From: Aldrovandia affinis
Taxonomy: Eukaryota; Chordata; Actinopteri; Notacanthiformes; Halosauridae
DNA length: 64,000 nucleotides
NCBI GenBank assembly: GCA_029706075.1
Contig: JAINUG010000146.1
Location: 2,514,501 to 2,578,500 of the forward strand
Direction of reading: 5' to 3'
The position numbers and the translations under genes are program-made. Positions 53,961 through 64,000 of the stretch are shown piece by piece. How positions within the stretch are numbered: the stretch's first letter is position 1; each line of letters opens with the position of its first letter. The notes under the pieces were generated by a model. It was not told the origin of the DNA. It did no database searches and saw only the letters and a list, made by a program, of their open reading frames with translations.

Positions 53961-54640
53961 TGCTGTGTTGTTTTATGAACACCCCCATCAAAAGTTTTAG
54001 AAATTTATTTTCCAGTTTTTACTGAAATTTAAGCAGTTCAAGTCCAGTGAATAACCTGAAATGGTAGAAAGGTAAACTGTAAACTTAAAAAAATAATAAT
54101 AATAACTTTATGTTACCAAAAACTGAAAAATAATGTACATTTTTTGGCAGTGAGTAGTTTCCTACACCATCAAAAGGCACTTGGAAACTGGAGGAAACTC
54201 TGACAGGAAGAGGTCTGGCAGACCCAAAGCCACAACAAAATCAGAAGACAAGTTTCTGAGAGTCAACAGCTTGTGTGATAGGAGGCTCACAGGACAAGCA
54301 CAGCTTAACACTGGACGAAGTAAGGAAGTCTCAGTTTCAACTGTGAAGAGAAGACTTCAAGCTGCAGGTTTGACAGGTCGAGTGGCAGTAAGAAAGCCAT
54401 TGCTAAGATGGCAAAATAAGAAAGAGGCTTGCCTGGGCCATGAAGCACCGCCAGTGGACTACTGAAAACTGGAAGAAGGTCTTATGGACCAATGAATGAA
54501 AGGTTTTTGTAGGCCGTCGAGTAGGTGAAGGGATGGTTCCTCAGTGTGTGACACCAACTGTCAAACATGGAGGAGGAAGCGTGATGGTCTGGGGCTCTTT
54601 TGCTGGTTCCAGAGTCGGCGACTTAACGAGTGACTGTTAA
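53961..54640 (+). mobile_element. Tc1-like transposon remnant
   Basis: The start CACCCCCATCAAAAGTTTTA is followed by coding relics: TGRGLADPKPQQNQK region, VSVSTVKRRLQAAGLTGR then VAVRKPLL (helix-turn-helix DNA-binding region), HRQWTTENWKKVLWTNE and VKHGGGSVMVWGSF. These are the order and motifs of Tc1/mariner transposases. Frame changes near 54240 and 54440 and a stop after WTNE show it is inactive; D is replaced by N in the WTDE catalytic motif. Confidence 0.85.
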
Positions 54641-54679
54641 CCCACGTTAACCCATGACTTGTTCCCTGAAAAGGGCCTT

Positions 54680-55905
54680 TTTTATAACTCTGACATTTAT
54701 TTAACCAGGTAAAAGTGATTGAGAACAATTTCTCATTTACAACACTGACACTCGTCATGCTGTCGACTGTAACTCCGGCACCCCAGAACCACTCCTGTGT
54801 GCAGCGAACTGTGTCGGCTTCCCTCCCCTCTCCCTGGGGCGGACAGCCAATTGTCACCCCGGTGCCACTCCCGGCCAGAGCCGACTCTGGCGCGACGGGG
54901 AATCAAACCCCGGTCGCCGTGGCCAACGTCGGACATTGAAACCACTAGACCACGCGGGAGGCCTGCAGTCTGTTTAATATCATTAGGGACCTTGTTCCAA
55001 TCCTGAGCACCTGAGTACCTGAAATAACTTTTATCCATCTGGCTACGAAACCTTATCAGCGTCAGGTTCGCTGCACTAGATCTACACTCCAACCCGTGGG
55101 AAGAAGTCTGAGAAGTAACTTGGGGCTCTGTCATTCACAATTTTGTGTGCCAAACTGAGCTTCAACAGTGTCGCTCTGGCCTCTACAGGGAGCCAGTTAA
55201 GCTCCAAGAACTGGTTCCTCCCTACGTGATCACAGAGGCCAAGACCCAATACCACTCTGACTAACTTGTTCTGAGAAACCTGAAGTTTTTTCTTCCATAT
55301 CTTGGGCAAACTACAGAACCAGGATGTACTGGCATAATCAAAGTGGCATTGTATTAAGCTGGATGCCACAAGTTTTAGACGTTCCCTGTCCAGAAACAAG
55401 GCCTATCTAGCCAGGAACTTTGTTCTGTCGTTCACTTTCCCTACCACTTTCAGGACCATACCTGCACCCCCTACATTGCCATCTAGTGTACAGCCCAGGT
55501 AGTTGACAAATGTATTGGCTGTGACTTCATTTCCCCCTAGTTTCACTCTGAATTCTGTCACTCAACCTGGGTTTGGAGCCAAACAGAATTGATTCTGTTT
55601 TTCCCAGATGTAAAGAGAGTTTGTTATCAGATAGCCATACACTAATATTAGCCAGCTCTTCTCCTAGCTGCTCTTGGAGTTTGACCTTATCTGCAACCAA
55701 CAGAGCTGAATCATCAGCATAGAGGAACAAGTCACATTTACAAGCCTCTTTCATGTCATTTATGTATACTAAAAACAACAAAGGACTAGCACACTTCCTT
55801 GGGACACTCTGCAGCTTAAGGGGTTAGCCTTTGAGCAATAGCTGTTAACTTCGACTATCTGGACCCTATCAGATAAATACGACCTCAGCCACTCCAGTGC
55901 TGGCG
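54680..55905 (-). mobile_element. L2-type LINE remnant (reverse-transcriptase 3' half and 3' end)
   Basis: Minus strand, in order: SDRVQIVEVNSYCSKANPL and CRVSQGSVL (RT), a shifted frame with LFLVYINDMKEA and LFLYADDSALLVADK (catalytic YADD), SLHLGKTESILFGSK, LVASSLIQCHFDYASTSWF, QNKLVRVVLGL, then RYSGAQDWNKVPNDIKQTAG. The 3' end TGTAAATGAGAAATTGTTCT plus ACCTGGTTAAATAAATG (54680-54745) is the known fish L2-type terminus (from memory). It is 5'-truncated, frameshifted, and split by the SINE at 54753. Confidence 0.88.
54753..54962 (-). repeat. Family C SINE, 3'-truncated, inside the LINE
   Basis: Minus strand: GCCTCCCGCGTGGTCTAGTG, GTTTCAATGTCCGACGTTGG, B box GGGGTTTGATTCC, body GGCTGTCCGCCCCAGGGAGA, then it stops after GTTACAGTCGACAGC. 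LINE sequence continues on both sides. Confidence 0.88.
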
Positions 55906-56504
55906 TGCATTAGTCATTCATCTATTTTTAAAAATACCACAGATAGAGGGTGGTATTTCAATTTTGAGAGTGGCCACCATTGTGGTGTTTTTGTTTTGGG
56001 GAATGTAACAGTAAATTAATGAAAAATGTAGGATTGTGCTTCGCATGTGTCCATCTCATATTCTTATTGGGGGCTGAGCTCCCCTAAAGGTCATTTTTCA
56101 TTTTCATTTAATTATTTATTTTGATCATGTTTCACAATACACCAAAGAGACATCATTTAGCATAACTGTACGATTGACCGAAAAGGTTAAGGCTGAAGCT
56201 AAATAGCTTATAATTGTCTAACCTTTATGCGTTGCAATGTTTTCCACACAAAAAAGAAACCCTTGTTTCTAAGAACATAAGAGATCAAAACAAACAAAAA
56301 AAGCAAACAAACACTCAAAAGAGAATTTAGCATCCAAAAAAGAAAACTTCGGAAGTATTTTTCTACATAGCCCATTTATCGATCCGTCAAACATAATATC
56401 AATTTTTAGGTCTTATCATTCAATCCAGTCTGTATTTCTGACAAATAAAGTGCTTTAACTTTTTTTTTAAGTGTCCGACATTTATACTTTGTTTAATTAC
56501 CTCT
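55906..56504. other. Intergenic, nothing recognised
   Basis: AT-rich stretch between two LINE remnants. No coding frame. Confidence 0.4.
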
Positions 56505-58480
56505 TTAGAACCTCTCGCCCAAGCTGTAAGGCAGAGCCCCTCAATAAAACCCATACACATTAATAACACACAACACCATATCTCCTTGTACGCAGAGGAC
56601 ATTATACTGTATATGTCAGATACATCAAATTCCGTCCCTCATGCTTTGACATTATTCAACCAATTTGGGTCCTTTTCCGGCTATAAAATTAACTGGTTGA
56701 AATCTATTCTAATACCATTAAACACAATAGCCAGCTTATCATCCCTCTCATCTTCCTTCCCTACTCAAATTTTACCCTCCGGATTCACTTATCTAGGCAT
56801 TAAGATATTCCCCAACATTAACAAAATTTGCAAGGATAACTAAACACACATGTTAGATACAATTAAATCTGATCTCACAAGATGGTCTCCTTTGCACCTT
56901 TCATTACATGGTAGGATCTCAGTCATCAAAATGAACATTCTTCCTCACATACATTTCTTGTTTTCTATGATCCCCCTTAGTCCCTCTCCTAAATTCTTCA
57001 AAGACATAGATACAATCTGTAAAAAATTTATTTGGAATAACAAACGTGCTAGAATACGTCTTGAAACCCTTCAACGCCCTAAACTGGCAGGCGGCCTAGC
57101 TTACCCTAATTTCAAACTTTACTTTTGGTCCTTTCAATTAAGACCCATTAGGACATGGTTTGACAGTGCATCATCAGAGGTCGCTTGGCGTATTTTAGAG
57201 GAGTCCCTAGTATCCCCATATAGGCTTAAAGACCTTCCCTTTTCCAGACTTAAGCAAAACAGAATTTCTTTACGTATGGGACCTATTATTTATAATTAAT
57301 TGACTATTTGGAAACAAGTGGAAAGACACTTAGATATTCCGGGTTGTTTGCATAAGAGCTCCCCCTTGTGGTGTAATTACAATTTACTATCAGGCTCCAA
57401 GCCCTTTATTTTCACTCCTTGGTCCAATAATAATGTGCATGTTCTAGATGACTTTGTTTGATGACAATTGTCTACAAACTTTCCAAACACTTAAGGAAAA
57501 ATTCTCTCTTCCTCCTTTTTCTTTTATCACAGGACCCGCTCAGTACTACGTGCAAACGGGCTCCCTCTGGCCTCCCCTTTGTGCGAACACGCCCTGTACA
57601 AATTCCTTACCTTTTCTAATACCACATGGGGTTTAGTCTCTTTTTTGTACAATACATTTATTAAGGCCAAACTGAAACCTTTGGGGGTGGTGACGATATG
57701 GCATAGGGAATTTGAACAACTAAATGTGAAACTTAACTGGGAGAATATCTGGGAGAATGTATTTATTTCCTCTAAGAACCTGGCATTAATTACAAACTGA
57801 CCCACAGATTTGATGTCACTCCTCATCGCGCCCACCAAATGAAACTAATTACTGATAATTCCTGCAAGATATGTAACATCGGGATTCCGGGCTATTTTCT
57901 ACATGTTCTGGAAATGCCATTATATATTAGACTTTTGGTTGTCCAGATTCTATCAGATTTGTTAGCTGTCATGCTTCCCTTATCCCCGGCCTTACTGCTA
58001 CTTGGAGACAACTCAATTGTTGTATTGAACTGACAAAACCGGCATCTCCTTATGGCAGGACTGACTGCAGCCAAGAAGTCCATTCTTAATGGTTGGTTCG
58101 AACCTCAGAGTGACAGAAAATCTGTGTGGCTTAGATCTTATATGTCCATCCTAATTCTTGAGCGCTCAACTGCGAAGCTTCATGCGGCTTCAACTACGAC
58201 CTTGAATAATTGGACCAAGGGGATTGATTTTATTAAGGCCTTAATTTAGGTCGGGGCCTTTATTTATAACCTCCTTTTAAATGGCATTATATTGATGGAA
58301 TTGCATTATAATATTTGTATACTACATGGTATAACCCCCCCCCCTTGTCTTTTTCCTTTTTTTTTTTTTTATCCATAAGTGTTTATGTATATTTGTACAT
58401 GTGTGTAGTGTTATGCTGTTGTGTCTTTTTTTGTTCAATAAAAATATATTAGCAAAATAAAGAAAATAAAAGGAAAAATA
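56505..58480 (+). mobile_element. L1-like LINE remnant (RT to 3' end)
   Basis: Plus strand: LEPLAQAVRQSPSIKPI, then SLYAEDIILYMSDTSNS (the RT catalytic box, YADD changed to YAED), SGYKINWLKS, HGRISVIKMNILPHIHFLF, FKDIDTICKKFIWNNKRARI, RPKLAGGLAYPNFKLYFWSF. Further on is CKICNIGIPGYFLHVL, the C-terminal Cys motif region of L1-type proteins. Stops or shifts occur near 56840, 57299 and 57460. The 3' end is A-rich (58433-58480). The element starts inside the RT, so it is 5'-truncated. Confidence 0.88.
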
Positions 58481-58489
58481 ACAACTTCC

Positions 58490-58640
58490 GATGCATGTGT
58501 GTGTGTGTGGCGAATCCCAAACCATGGAACACATCATGAGATGTAGCCAAGCTCCACAATGTACCGGAGATGACCTGGCCGAACCAAACGCTGCTGCGCT
58601 CGCCTGCGCCAACCACTGGAAAGATGTGATATAGAAGATG
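58490..58640 (+). mobile_element. Second LINE fragment: C-terminal Cys/His motif
   Basis: Plus strand reads CVCGESQTMEHIMRCSQAPQ, then CTGDDLAEPNAAALACANHW. A CxCGxxQTMEHIxxC motif followed by L..N..A..W is typical of the C-terminus of several non-LTR retrotransposon proteins (from memory). It follows directly after the A-rich end of the L1-like element. Confidence 0.65.
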
Positions 58641-58689
58641 GCCGGACACGAGGAAGAAGATTCTGACACGTGTTTTTGGGAAAAAATTT

Positions 58690-58845
58690 TTTTTTAATAA
58701 CGATTTTTATAATTTGACTTCAATTAAAGGTTACATTTCTCTCTTTGAGTGTAAGATCAAGCTCATGAACAACAAAGACATTTTTTCATAGCCTTTTTTG
58801 CTCATCTTTACCAAGGGTGCCAATAATTCTGGAGGGCACAGTATA
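58690..58845 (-). mobile_element. Tc1-like transposon terminal fragment
   Basis: Minus strand: GTGCCCTCCAGAATTATTGG, then CACCCTTGGTAAAGATGAGC, a terminal sequence I recognise from a fish Tc1 family. No transposase follows. Confidence 0.65.
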
Positions 58846-59175
58846 TACAGGATGAGCCACACAGCAGTGTATTTCTTTTACACTAATGGAAAATTCTCAT
58901 CCAGTATTGTACTGCAAAAACTCAACAACAAATAAAGTTGGTTCAAAACCCCATGTGACAAAACCATATTATGTTCAAATAAAATGACAATTTAGAAAAT
59001 GTAAAAATACATTTGAAAGATGAAGTGTTTCATGAAATGAGCAAATTGTTTTGTGAGACACCCACTATAATGTTGTGTCTGCACCAAAAGAGTGGAGCAA
59101 TGATGTTCTGCAATTACAAGAGGTTGCACGCATCTCACACCCTCACCCCCTAGGTGGCCACCATCAGCCTCTTAT
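58846..59175. other. Downstream flank of the GBP gene
   Basis: AT-rich. Probably includes the GBP 3' untranslated region; no clear polyadenylation site was fixed. Confidence 0.35.
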
Positions 59176-62100
59176 TTAAACCAGCGGGAAACCAGAGAGA
59201 CCGATCCCTGCTACCTTTGGGATGATCCCTGGCAAAAACATGGCAGCAGCTTGTCCCACGGTATCCAAGACATCAGCGAAATACGAAGGGGAACTAGGAC
59301 TTCTGGTTTTCATCCTTCTCCTTCTTGAGGGAATTGATCTCAGCCTGCATGACTTCAGCCTTCTTTGCAAAGCCTTGCTGATAGAGGTTCTGCTGCTCCT
59401 GAAACAACAACGAAGCCCACGCCGCACTCAAAAAAAGACCTCAACTTGGATAAATTGATCTCTGAAAAACCAGAAACCATGTTTCACAATTTTTGTTCAC
59501 GTTGTGTTGGTACTGTACTAGTATGTAAGAAATGGGTTGCATAAGTTCTAGTGTATTTTGCATCGATGGTGTAGCAATTACACCTGACAGGCAAGGTGAT
59601 GTCACTAGAAAGAGCATTGTAGTGGGATGTTTCTTTGTGGCCCAACCTTTTGCCAATGTGTAGGGATGCCAGTTTATCTAGGGAAGTTTTCTTTTAGTCA
59701 TCCTGCAGCAAGAGGTCAACAGATGTCTGTCAATTATCACATTGCCCCTCCCCAGGTGTCTTCATCAATTGCCAAGAATTAAGCATAGACGATGATTGAC
59801 AGCAAAGTTTCCAAACTGTCACGTGCTGCTTTCAGTGCATAGAACTGCAGACATTTTTAGTGTTGGGCATTAACAGGTTTTTTTTTTTTTAAGCAATGGG
59901 AAGTAGACATAAAAAGTGCAATTATATTACCTGCACGAAAATTGTTAAATAAGACAAATCATACCAATCAAATAGCTTTCAGGTGTAGGCTTAGAAAAAA
60001 TGAAAGGCTGAAAGCGATTAAATGAAATACAAATGCACGGTTTAAATCTCTCCTCTGTCATTCTCTGGCGGTGCTTAGTGTAAACATGTCCATAGGAAGA
60101 GACACATCTTACTGCATCAACAGAGTTGGTTGGAACGAAAGTATAATTTTGCCTTTTGCTAATATTTGGAATGATGTTTGTCCCATTGTTTCGCCTTTTG
60201 TCCCAGGATGCCCCAGAACACCCAGTGCAGCGCTTTGTTCGTGTGCCAATAATTTGTGATCAACTAGTTCAAAAGCTACGGTAGCACACCTGTAGCACAA
60301 AAAGAGGTTGGTGTAAGAAGAACAAATTACCTGTGGGTGTGGTGAGGGTTTGGTTTATTATGTCCAATCAGACCATCAGCTTTTTCCCCTTTAATACCTT
60401 TGTCATAGCGAACTGGCAATTTTATCATGTCTGATGAAGAACAAGCGCCATTGCTTGCCAAGAGCAAATTATGATAACTTGCTTTCTCTACAGCACAATG
60501 TAGTACATAAGTGGATGGCGAATCACGTGGCAATACTAAACTAACTAAACCAACCTGCATGTGTATCAGTTAGTTAGTTAGATAGTTATCTGGGAAGAGG
60601 AAGACGTGTGGCGCACATTAGTTTAATTTAGTTTGTGTATTTTCATTAAAGCTCCATAATAAACATTTTAATAACTATGTTTCATTGATGTGCTTTTCAT
60701 CTGCAGTGCTTGTGATGCTGTGCATAGGGTGACCAGATGTCCCGCATTGTGCATTACAGTCCCTTTTTTGACTCATTGTCCTGCATCCTGCAACAACGGA
60801 TATTGATCCATATTTTAGTAAAATAATAACAGAACTGATATAATTTTATTAAATAATATCTGCTAACCCCATCACCCCATGTCAACAAAGAGAGCGTTGA
60901 ATCACAGACTCCTCATCGGGATGGGAAATAATGTCATTTTAAATTATGTCATTTTAGATTGATGACAAATTGCATAAATAAAACTATAAATAAAGTAAGG
61001 GATCATTCAAAAACACCCAAATTGTGATCTGATGCGTCTGAGATCATTTTACACGGGACATTAAAACATACAATTAATTTAAAGTCACCGGATAAACAAA
61101 CTTTCTTCTGCTGGTGTAAAATATTAACTTGTATGAAATTACATCACTTTGAAAACCTGCAAGGACACCTCTGGTAAAGGAGCAGTTTACAGGTGCAGTC
61201 CCCTACAGTTTACAGGTGCAGAGAACCTACCTCCAGTTTGGCGGTCAGGGCCCTCTGGTACTCCTCAGCAGCATTCTTCCTGTCCTCCTCCATCTTCCTC
61301 ATCAGCTGCTCCATGTTCTCTCTGTAGCTTCGCTCCTGGTCCATAATCTGCTTCTCGACAATCACTCTCTGCTTCTCTCTACAGCACGTGCCTCTTGCTC
61401 CATGGCCTCCATTCTAGCTCGATTCTCTGGAGGAAGAAGCAAGCTCTATCAATTTTCTACAGTGATGAATCCGGAATCAAACAGCCACGTGGTTCATTCT
61501 AGCGAGCCGCATGCCTGTTTGATTATCTCTTTGGTAGTCAATACTCAACCATTTTGTCGTCAAGTTAAATATTATTTCCTTCCATTCTAGTCACGTTTTA
61601 GGTCAGTGGCCACTGTTATAGAAGTTGTTTGTTCATATTTATGTGGAGCATTCAGTGGTGATCATCAGTGCCAGCACATGGATACAAATTAGAAAGTAAT
61701 ATATTTAATTATTTATTATTCCTATAATTATCAAAGACATCACAAAAGCATTGTTACAGTGTTAAAAAAACAAGCATCAGATGCATTGCCTTCAGTGTTT
61801 ATAGCCAAAGGTTCCAACACCTGCCCACAATAAACTACAGAGAGAAAAATATGCATCAAAAAAATTAAATAAAACAAAATACATGCAAACACACATCGGT
61901 ATAAACATACCATTTATAAAAACTTGCTGTATTAAAATACAGTTAAAAAGCGATTTGGATCTTTAGTATTACTAATAGTATCAGTGAGAATATATGTTAT
62001 GATTTATGATGACAGATCTGTTTTGACCTTTGAGGTGAAATTAACTACAGCATCTCTTACAGTGTTATTTCTGTTACAATGGGCCAGAAATAAGCCCAAG

Positions 62101-63396
62101 AAAATTCAGAGATGGAAATAACATTCCTAATGCACAGCAGGTTGAACAAGTCCAGATCTTACCACAAAATGACTACCGTACCACCAACATGTGGCTTAAC
62201 CCATCGATGCTCTAACCTGCTTCTAGTAAAACCTGGACGGGCTTAAACTGCTATGCATGAAGAGTGTTATTTCGTTTTTGTATGTAAAAAAGGAGAGTAA
62301 CTTCTATCCCTGAATTTGCTACAGTATATTTCAAGAGGGTGTTATATCACAGGGCTGTATTAAGAAAGCTATAGAGAGAAAACATTCTGTGAATCCTTTG
62401 AGACATCACCTTCCTCCCGGCGTTGCCCATCAGTGAGGGATCGGTCAGCAGTCATTATGGCTTCCCCAATAGTTTCCTTCTTAACCAGGTATTCCTTTAG
62501 AGCTTCCTCATCCTGTAACCACAGTTACCACAGGGACAAATAAGTCATCAAACTGCCACACCACCAGTCACAGAAGATGCTAGCTTTACTATGCCGTAGT
62601 TGCTAAGAGGCACTTGGATTACTAGGGCAGCGATACACACTGTCACTCCATTTCAGTTAAAGTATAGGGCTGTTGGGGTACAGTACATAATTACAACTGC
62701 TTGATCATGTTAATCTTAAATGTCCTCCAGTTACCCCTTCTAGTGTACTGTACCTGTATTCCTTTGCCATCTGCTGATCTGTATCTAGAGATGAAGTTTT
62801 TATATCCTTCTGGTACTGCTGGTATCCCCCAGGTGCCATGTAGTGCCCATCCCTAATATTTTCCTCCAGAGGCTTGAAAATATCTTTGATGATGGACTCG
62901 CAAGCCTTCTTAGACTCTGCAACATTCCTGTCGCAGATTGCCTTATACTCTGTCTGCAGCAGTTTCTGAAATAAAGGAGAGAAGGAAATGCATGGGCAGG
63001 ACATAGCTTATGAACCCAAGTCTATCCACAATTCACCTCAACACTTGTATTGTATTGTATTGTGTATTGCAATGTATTGATGTGGGATTAAAGGGAACGG
63101 ATTGTACTCCTCTACCATGAGCTCGAGCTGGTGTTTCTGATCCTCGTCTTTGAAGCAGGAGTCCATGAAAACCTTCACAGCACTTTTCTCTGCTTCGCCA
63201 TGTATCTCTGACAGCTCCTCCTGTGTCTCGGTCGGGTAGGACACAAACTTGGCCATAAACTCCTTGTAGGACGTCACTGCCTGGGCCACGGCGTTGGTGT
63301 TCTCGATCCGGGCCAGAGCCACAACCGCATTGTCCAGGCAGGGGATCTGGCCGCTGCAGATCGCATCCACGTACATCTCTGCAAGGTTCCCCAGCC
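59176..63396 (-). CDS. gbp: Guanylate-binding protein (GBP), 3' five exons, partial
   Basis: GBPs are interferon-induced large GTPases of the dynamin superfamily that attack intracellular pathogens and their membranes. Five exons on the minus strand match, in order, the C-terminal helical domain and effector-end helices: LGNLAEMYVDAICSGQIP, EEDRKNAAEEYQRALTAKL and others line up with human GBP1 without gaps. Splice phases are 2 nt in, 0, 0, 1, 0. The GTPase domain must lie beyond position 64000. Three exons (62754, 61231, 59294) show a one-base disruption of frame when compared with the family, so the copy is either a pseudogene or contains consensus errors. No CaaX prenylation box is seen at the end. 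Intron 4 (59399-61230) is 1.8 kb without a recognised repeat. Confidence 0.88.
59294..59398 (-). CDS. gbp: GBP last exon
   Basis: After a TTGTTTCAG acceptor the frame reads EQQNLYQQGFAKKAEVMQAE, then INSLKKEKDENQKS and TAG at 59294-59296. It matches EQEQLLKEGFQKE of human GBP1. If one T is removed from the TTTT run at 59307-59310 (an AAAA run in the gene), the frame instead runs on to 59176 through FADVLDTVGQAAAMFLPGII, a hydrophobic tail. Which ending is real is open. Confidence 0.75.
   Translation of the reverse strand, partial: EQQNLYQQGFAKKAEVMQAEINSLKKEKDENQKS
59399..61230. other. GBP intron, no repeat recognised
   Basis: AT-rich with a T run at about 59878-59890. Small frames have no motif. 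Confidence 0.45.
61231..61426 (-). CDS. gbp: GBP exon encoding the long coiled-coil helix
   Basis: Acceptor CTTCCTCCAG (AG at 61427-61428), donor GTAGGT (61230). The frame begins ENRARMEAMEQEARAVE, then needs a one-base shift in the GAGAGA run (about 61373-61380) to continue as REKQRVIVEKQIMDQERSY, RENMEQLMRKMEEDRKNAAE and YQRALTAKLE. Human GBP1 has the same heptad-rich helix (QERSYQEHLKQLTEKME). As written, the exon hits TGA after ERSRE. Its length, 196 nt, is one short of an in-frame exon. Confidence 0.8.
61427..62409. other. GBP intron, no repeat recognised
   Basis: AT-rich single-copy sequence. Part of it (CCAACACCTGCCCACAATAA, about 61811) resembles 39086 (CCAACACATGTCCCTAATAA), suggesting an old dispersed element. 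Confidence 0.4.
62410..62512 (-). CDS. gbp: GBP exon, 103 nt
   Basis: Acceptor GGTTACAG, donor GTGATG. Encodes DEEALKEYLVKKETIGEAIM, then TADRSLTDGQRREE, aligned with AEEILQTYLKSKESMTDAIL of human GBP1. It starts in phase 0 and ends in phase 1. Confidence 0.85.
62754..62965 (-). CDS. gbp: GBP exon, 212 nt, one base short
   Basis: Acceptor TTTATTTCAG, donor GTACAG. It begins KLLQTEYKAICDRNVAESKK and has IFKPLEENIRDGHYMAPGGY, matching IFSPLEEEVKAGIYSKPGGY in human GBP1. Near the end the family pattern (KGIQ before the donor) appears only in a shifted frame, KNFISRYRSADGKGIQ. Adding one base to the A5 run (TTTTT at 62797-62801 on the plus strand) restores a 213-nt exon and exactly the human spacing of 23 residues after GGY. 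Confidence 0.85.
63116..63396 (-). CDS. gbp: GBP exon, 281 nt, start of the helical domain
   Basis: Acceptor TGTGTCTTGCAG (AG at 63397-63398), donor GTAGAG. Frame intact: GLGNLAEMYVDAICSGQIPC, LDNAVVALARIENTNAVAQA, EIHGEAEKSAVKVFMDSCFK, ending HQLELM. It aligns with human LVLTYVNAISSGDLPCMENA. This is the best-conserved exon in the window. Confidence 0.92.
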
Positions 63397-64000
63397 CTGC
63401 AAGACACAGAGATGGGTCTGTTAATTTTCCACACAGTGGCACGATACCTGGCATGAGTCTGCAAAATCTCTGTGTGACCGCACACTGTCAAAAAGGATTG
63501 AGCTAATGCTTTTTCTATAAGGCTCATATGCTGACGGACAACGGAGAGAGTGGAGGGCTATCTGTTATTTTTCCGCAGCTTTGTCTACATTTTTCCTACA
63601 TCAAAATTCAAAAGTTGAAAAGACTTGAACTTTTGATGGACCGCAGTATACGTAATCATCCCTTAAGTGTTCGATAGTCAATTAGAAATGGCAAATGCGG
63701 TCCTTTCCATTTTCCAGCATGGACAAACAAATTGTATCCCGGAGCTGTATGATGTAACACCAGCTGTATGTAGAGACAGGAATTAAACTGTCTATGCCTG
63801 GCATGATGTCAGTATAATCACTGGTCTTTCAGGTTCATTTTATTTAATGGAAAATTACACTGTTCCTAGCTAGCTGTCATTCGCTAAGATTGTCGCTAGT
63901 AAGGTAGCTATGGAAATGAATTGTCATTAATTATTCCATTAGGCTACATTCTAAACCGAGCTAGCTAGATAGCACTGTAAAAAATGGTGATTATCCAAAA
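63397..64000. other. GBP intron reaching the window edge
   Basis: No further GBP exon is visible before position 64000; the upstream exons (GTPase domain) should lie beyond it. Confidence 0.5.

Noticed and set aside
62705-62753. Extension of the GBP exon past 62754 (frame ending STLEGVTGGHLRLT)
   Set aside because: The GT donor at 62753 and the KGIQ pattern place the exon end at 62754.

Overview
This window is nuclear DNA from a ray-finned (teleost) fish. The evidence is two vertebrate-type, intron-split genes, dense fish-type repeats (tRNA-derived SINEs, L2- and L1-like LINE remnants, Tc1-like transposons, hAT-type MITEs) and long minisatellites. Many SINEs end in a tail that can fold into a hairpin with a GGATA loop, as known for the eel UnaL2 LINE and its SINE partners. 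A basal teleost such as an eel or tarpon relative is therefore possible, but this is only inference.

Gene 1 (minus strand, 28004 down to 10331) is a complete six-exon non-visual opsin of about 414 residues. All five introns have GT..AG ends and compatible phases. The protein has the retinal-binding lysine (K297), the conserved disulphide cysteines (C111, C187) and NPxxY. It resembles the neuropsin/Opn5-like class. It carries an aspartate at both counterion positions (bovine 113 and 181 equivalents), TRY in place of D/ERY, and a long proline-rich tail.

Gene 2 (minus strand, 63396 down to about 59180) is the 3' half of a guanylate-binding protein (GBP, an interferon-induced large GTPase). Five exons encode the C-terminal helical region; the GTPase domain lies beyond the right edge. 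Three of the five exons carry what looks like a one-base indel, two of them in A homopolymers, so this copy is either decaying or affected by sequencing error.

The rest is repeat-rich intergenic and intronic DNA. From left to right: SINEs and a Tc1-like remnant with a nested SINE (0.5-8.9 kb); the opsin gene with intronic SINEs, LINE tails and a 500-bp CA repeat (10.3-28.0 kb); a hAT MITE with perfect target-site duplication (28.8 kb); a minisatellite of about 38 bp (31.3-32.4 kb); duplicated unique-looking blocks and nested MITEs (34-39.6 kb); a 37-bp minisatellite flanked by a duplicated composite block (41.7-44.6 kb); more SINEs and MITEs (44.7-53.3 kb); then Tc1, L2-like and L1-like remnants (54-58.5 kb) leading into the GBP gene. 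Three separate minisatellites appear to have grown out of the ends of dispersed elements.

The two genes have no evident functional link. No bacterial, viral or CRISPR features were found.
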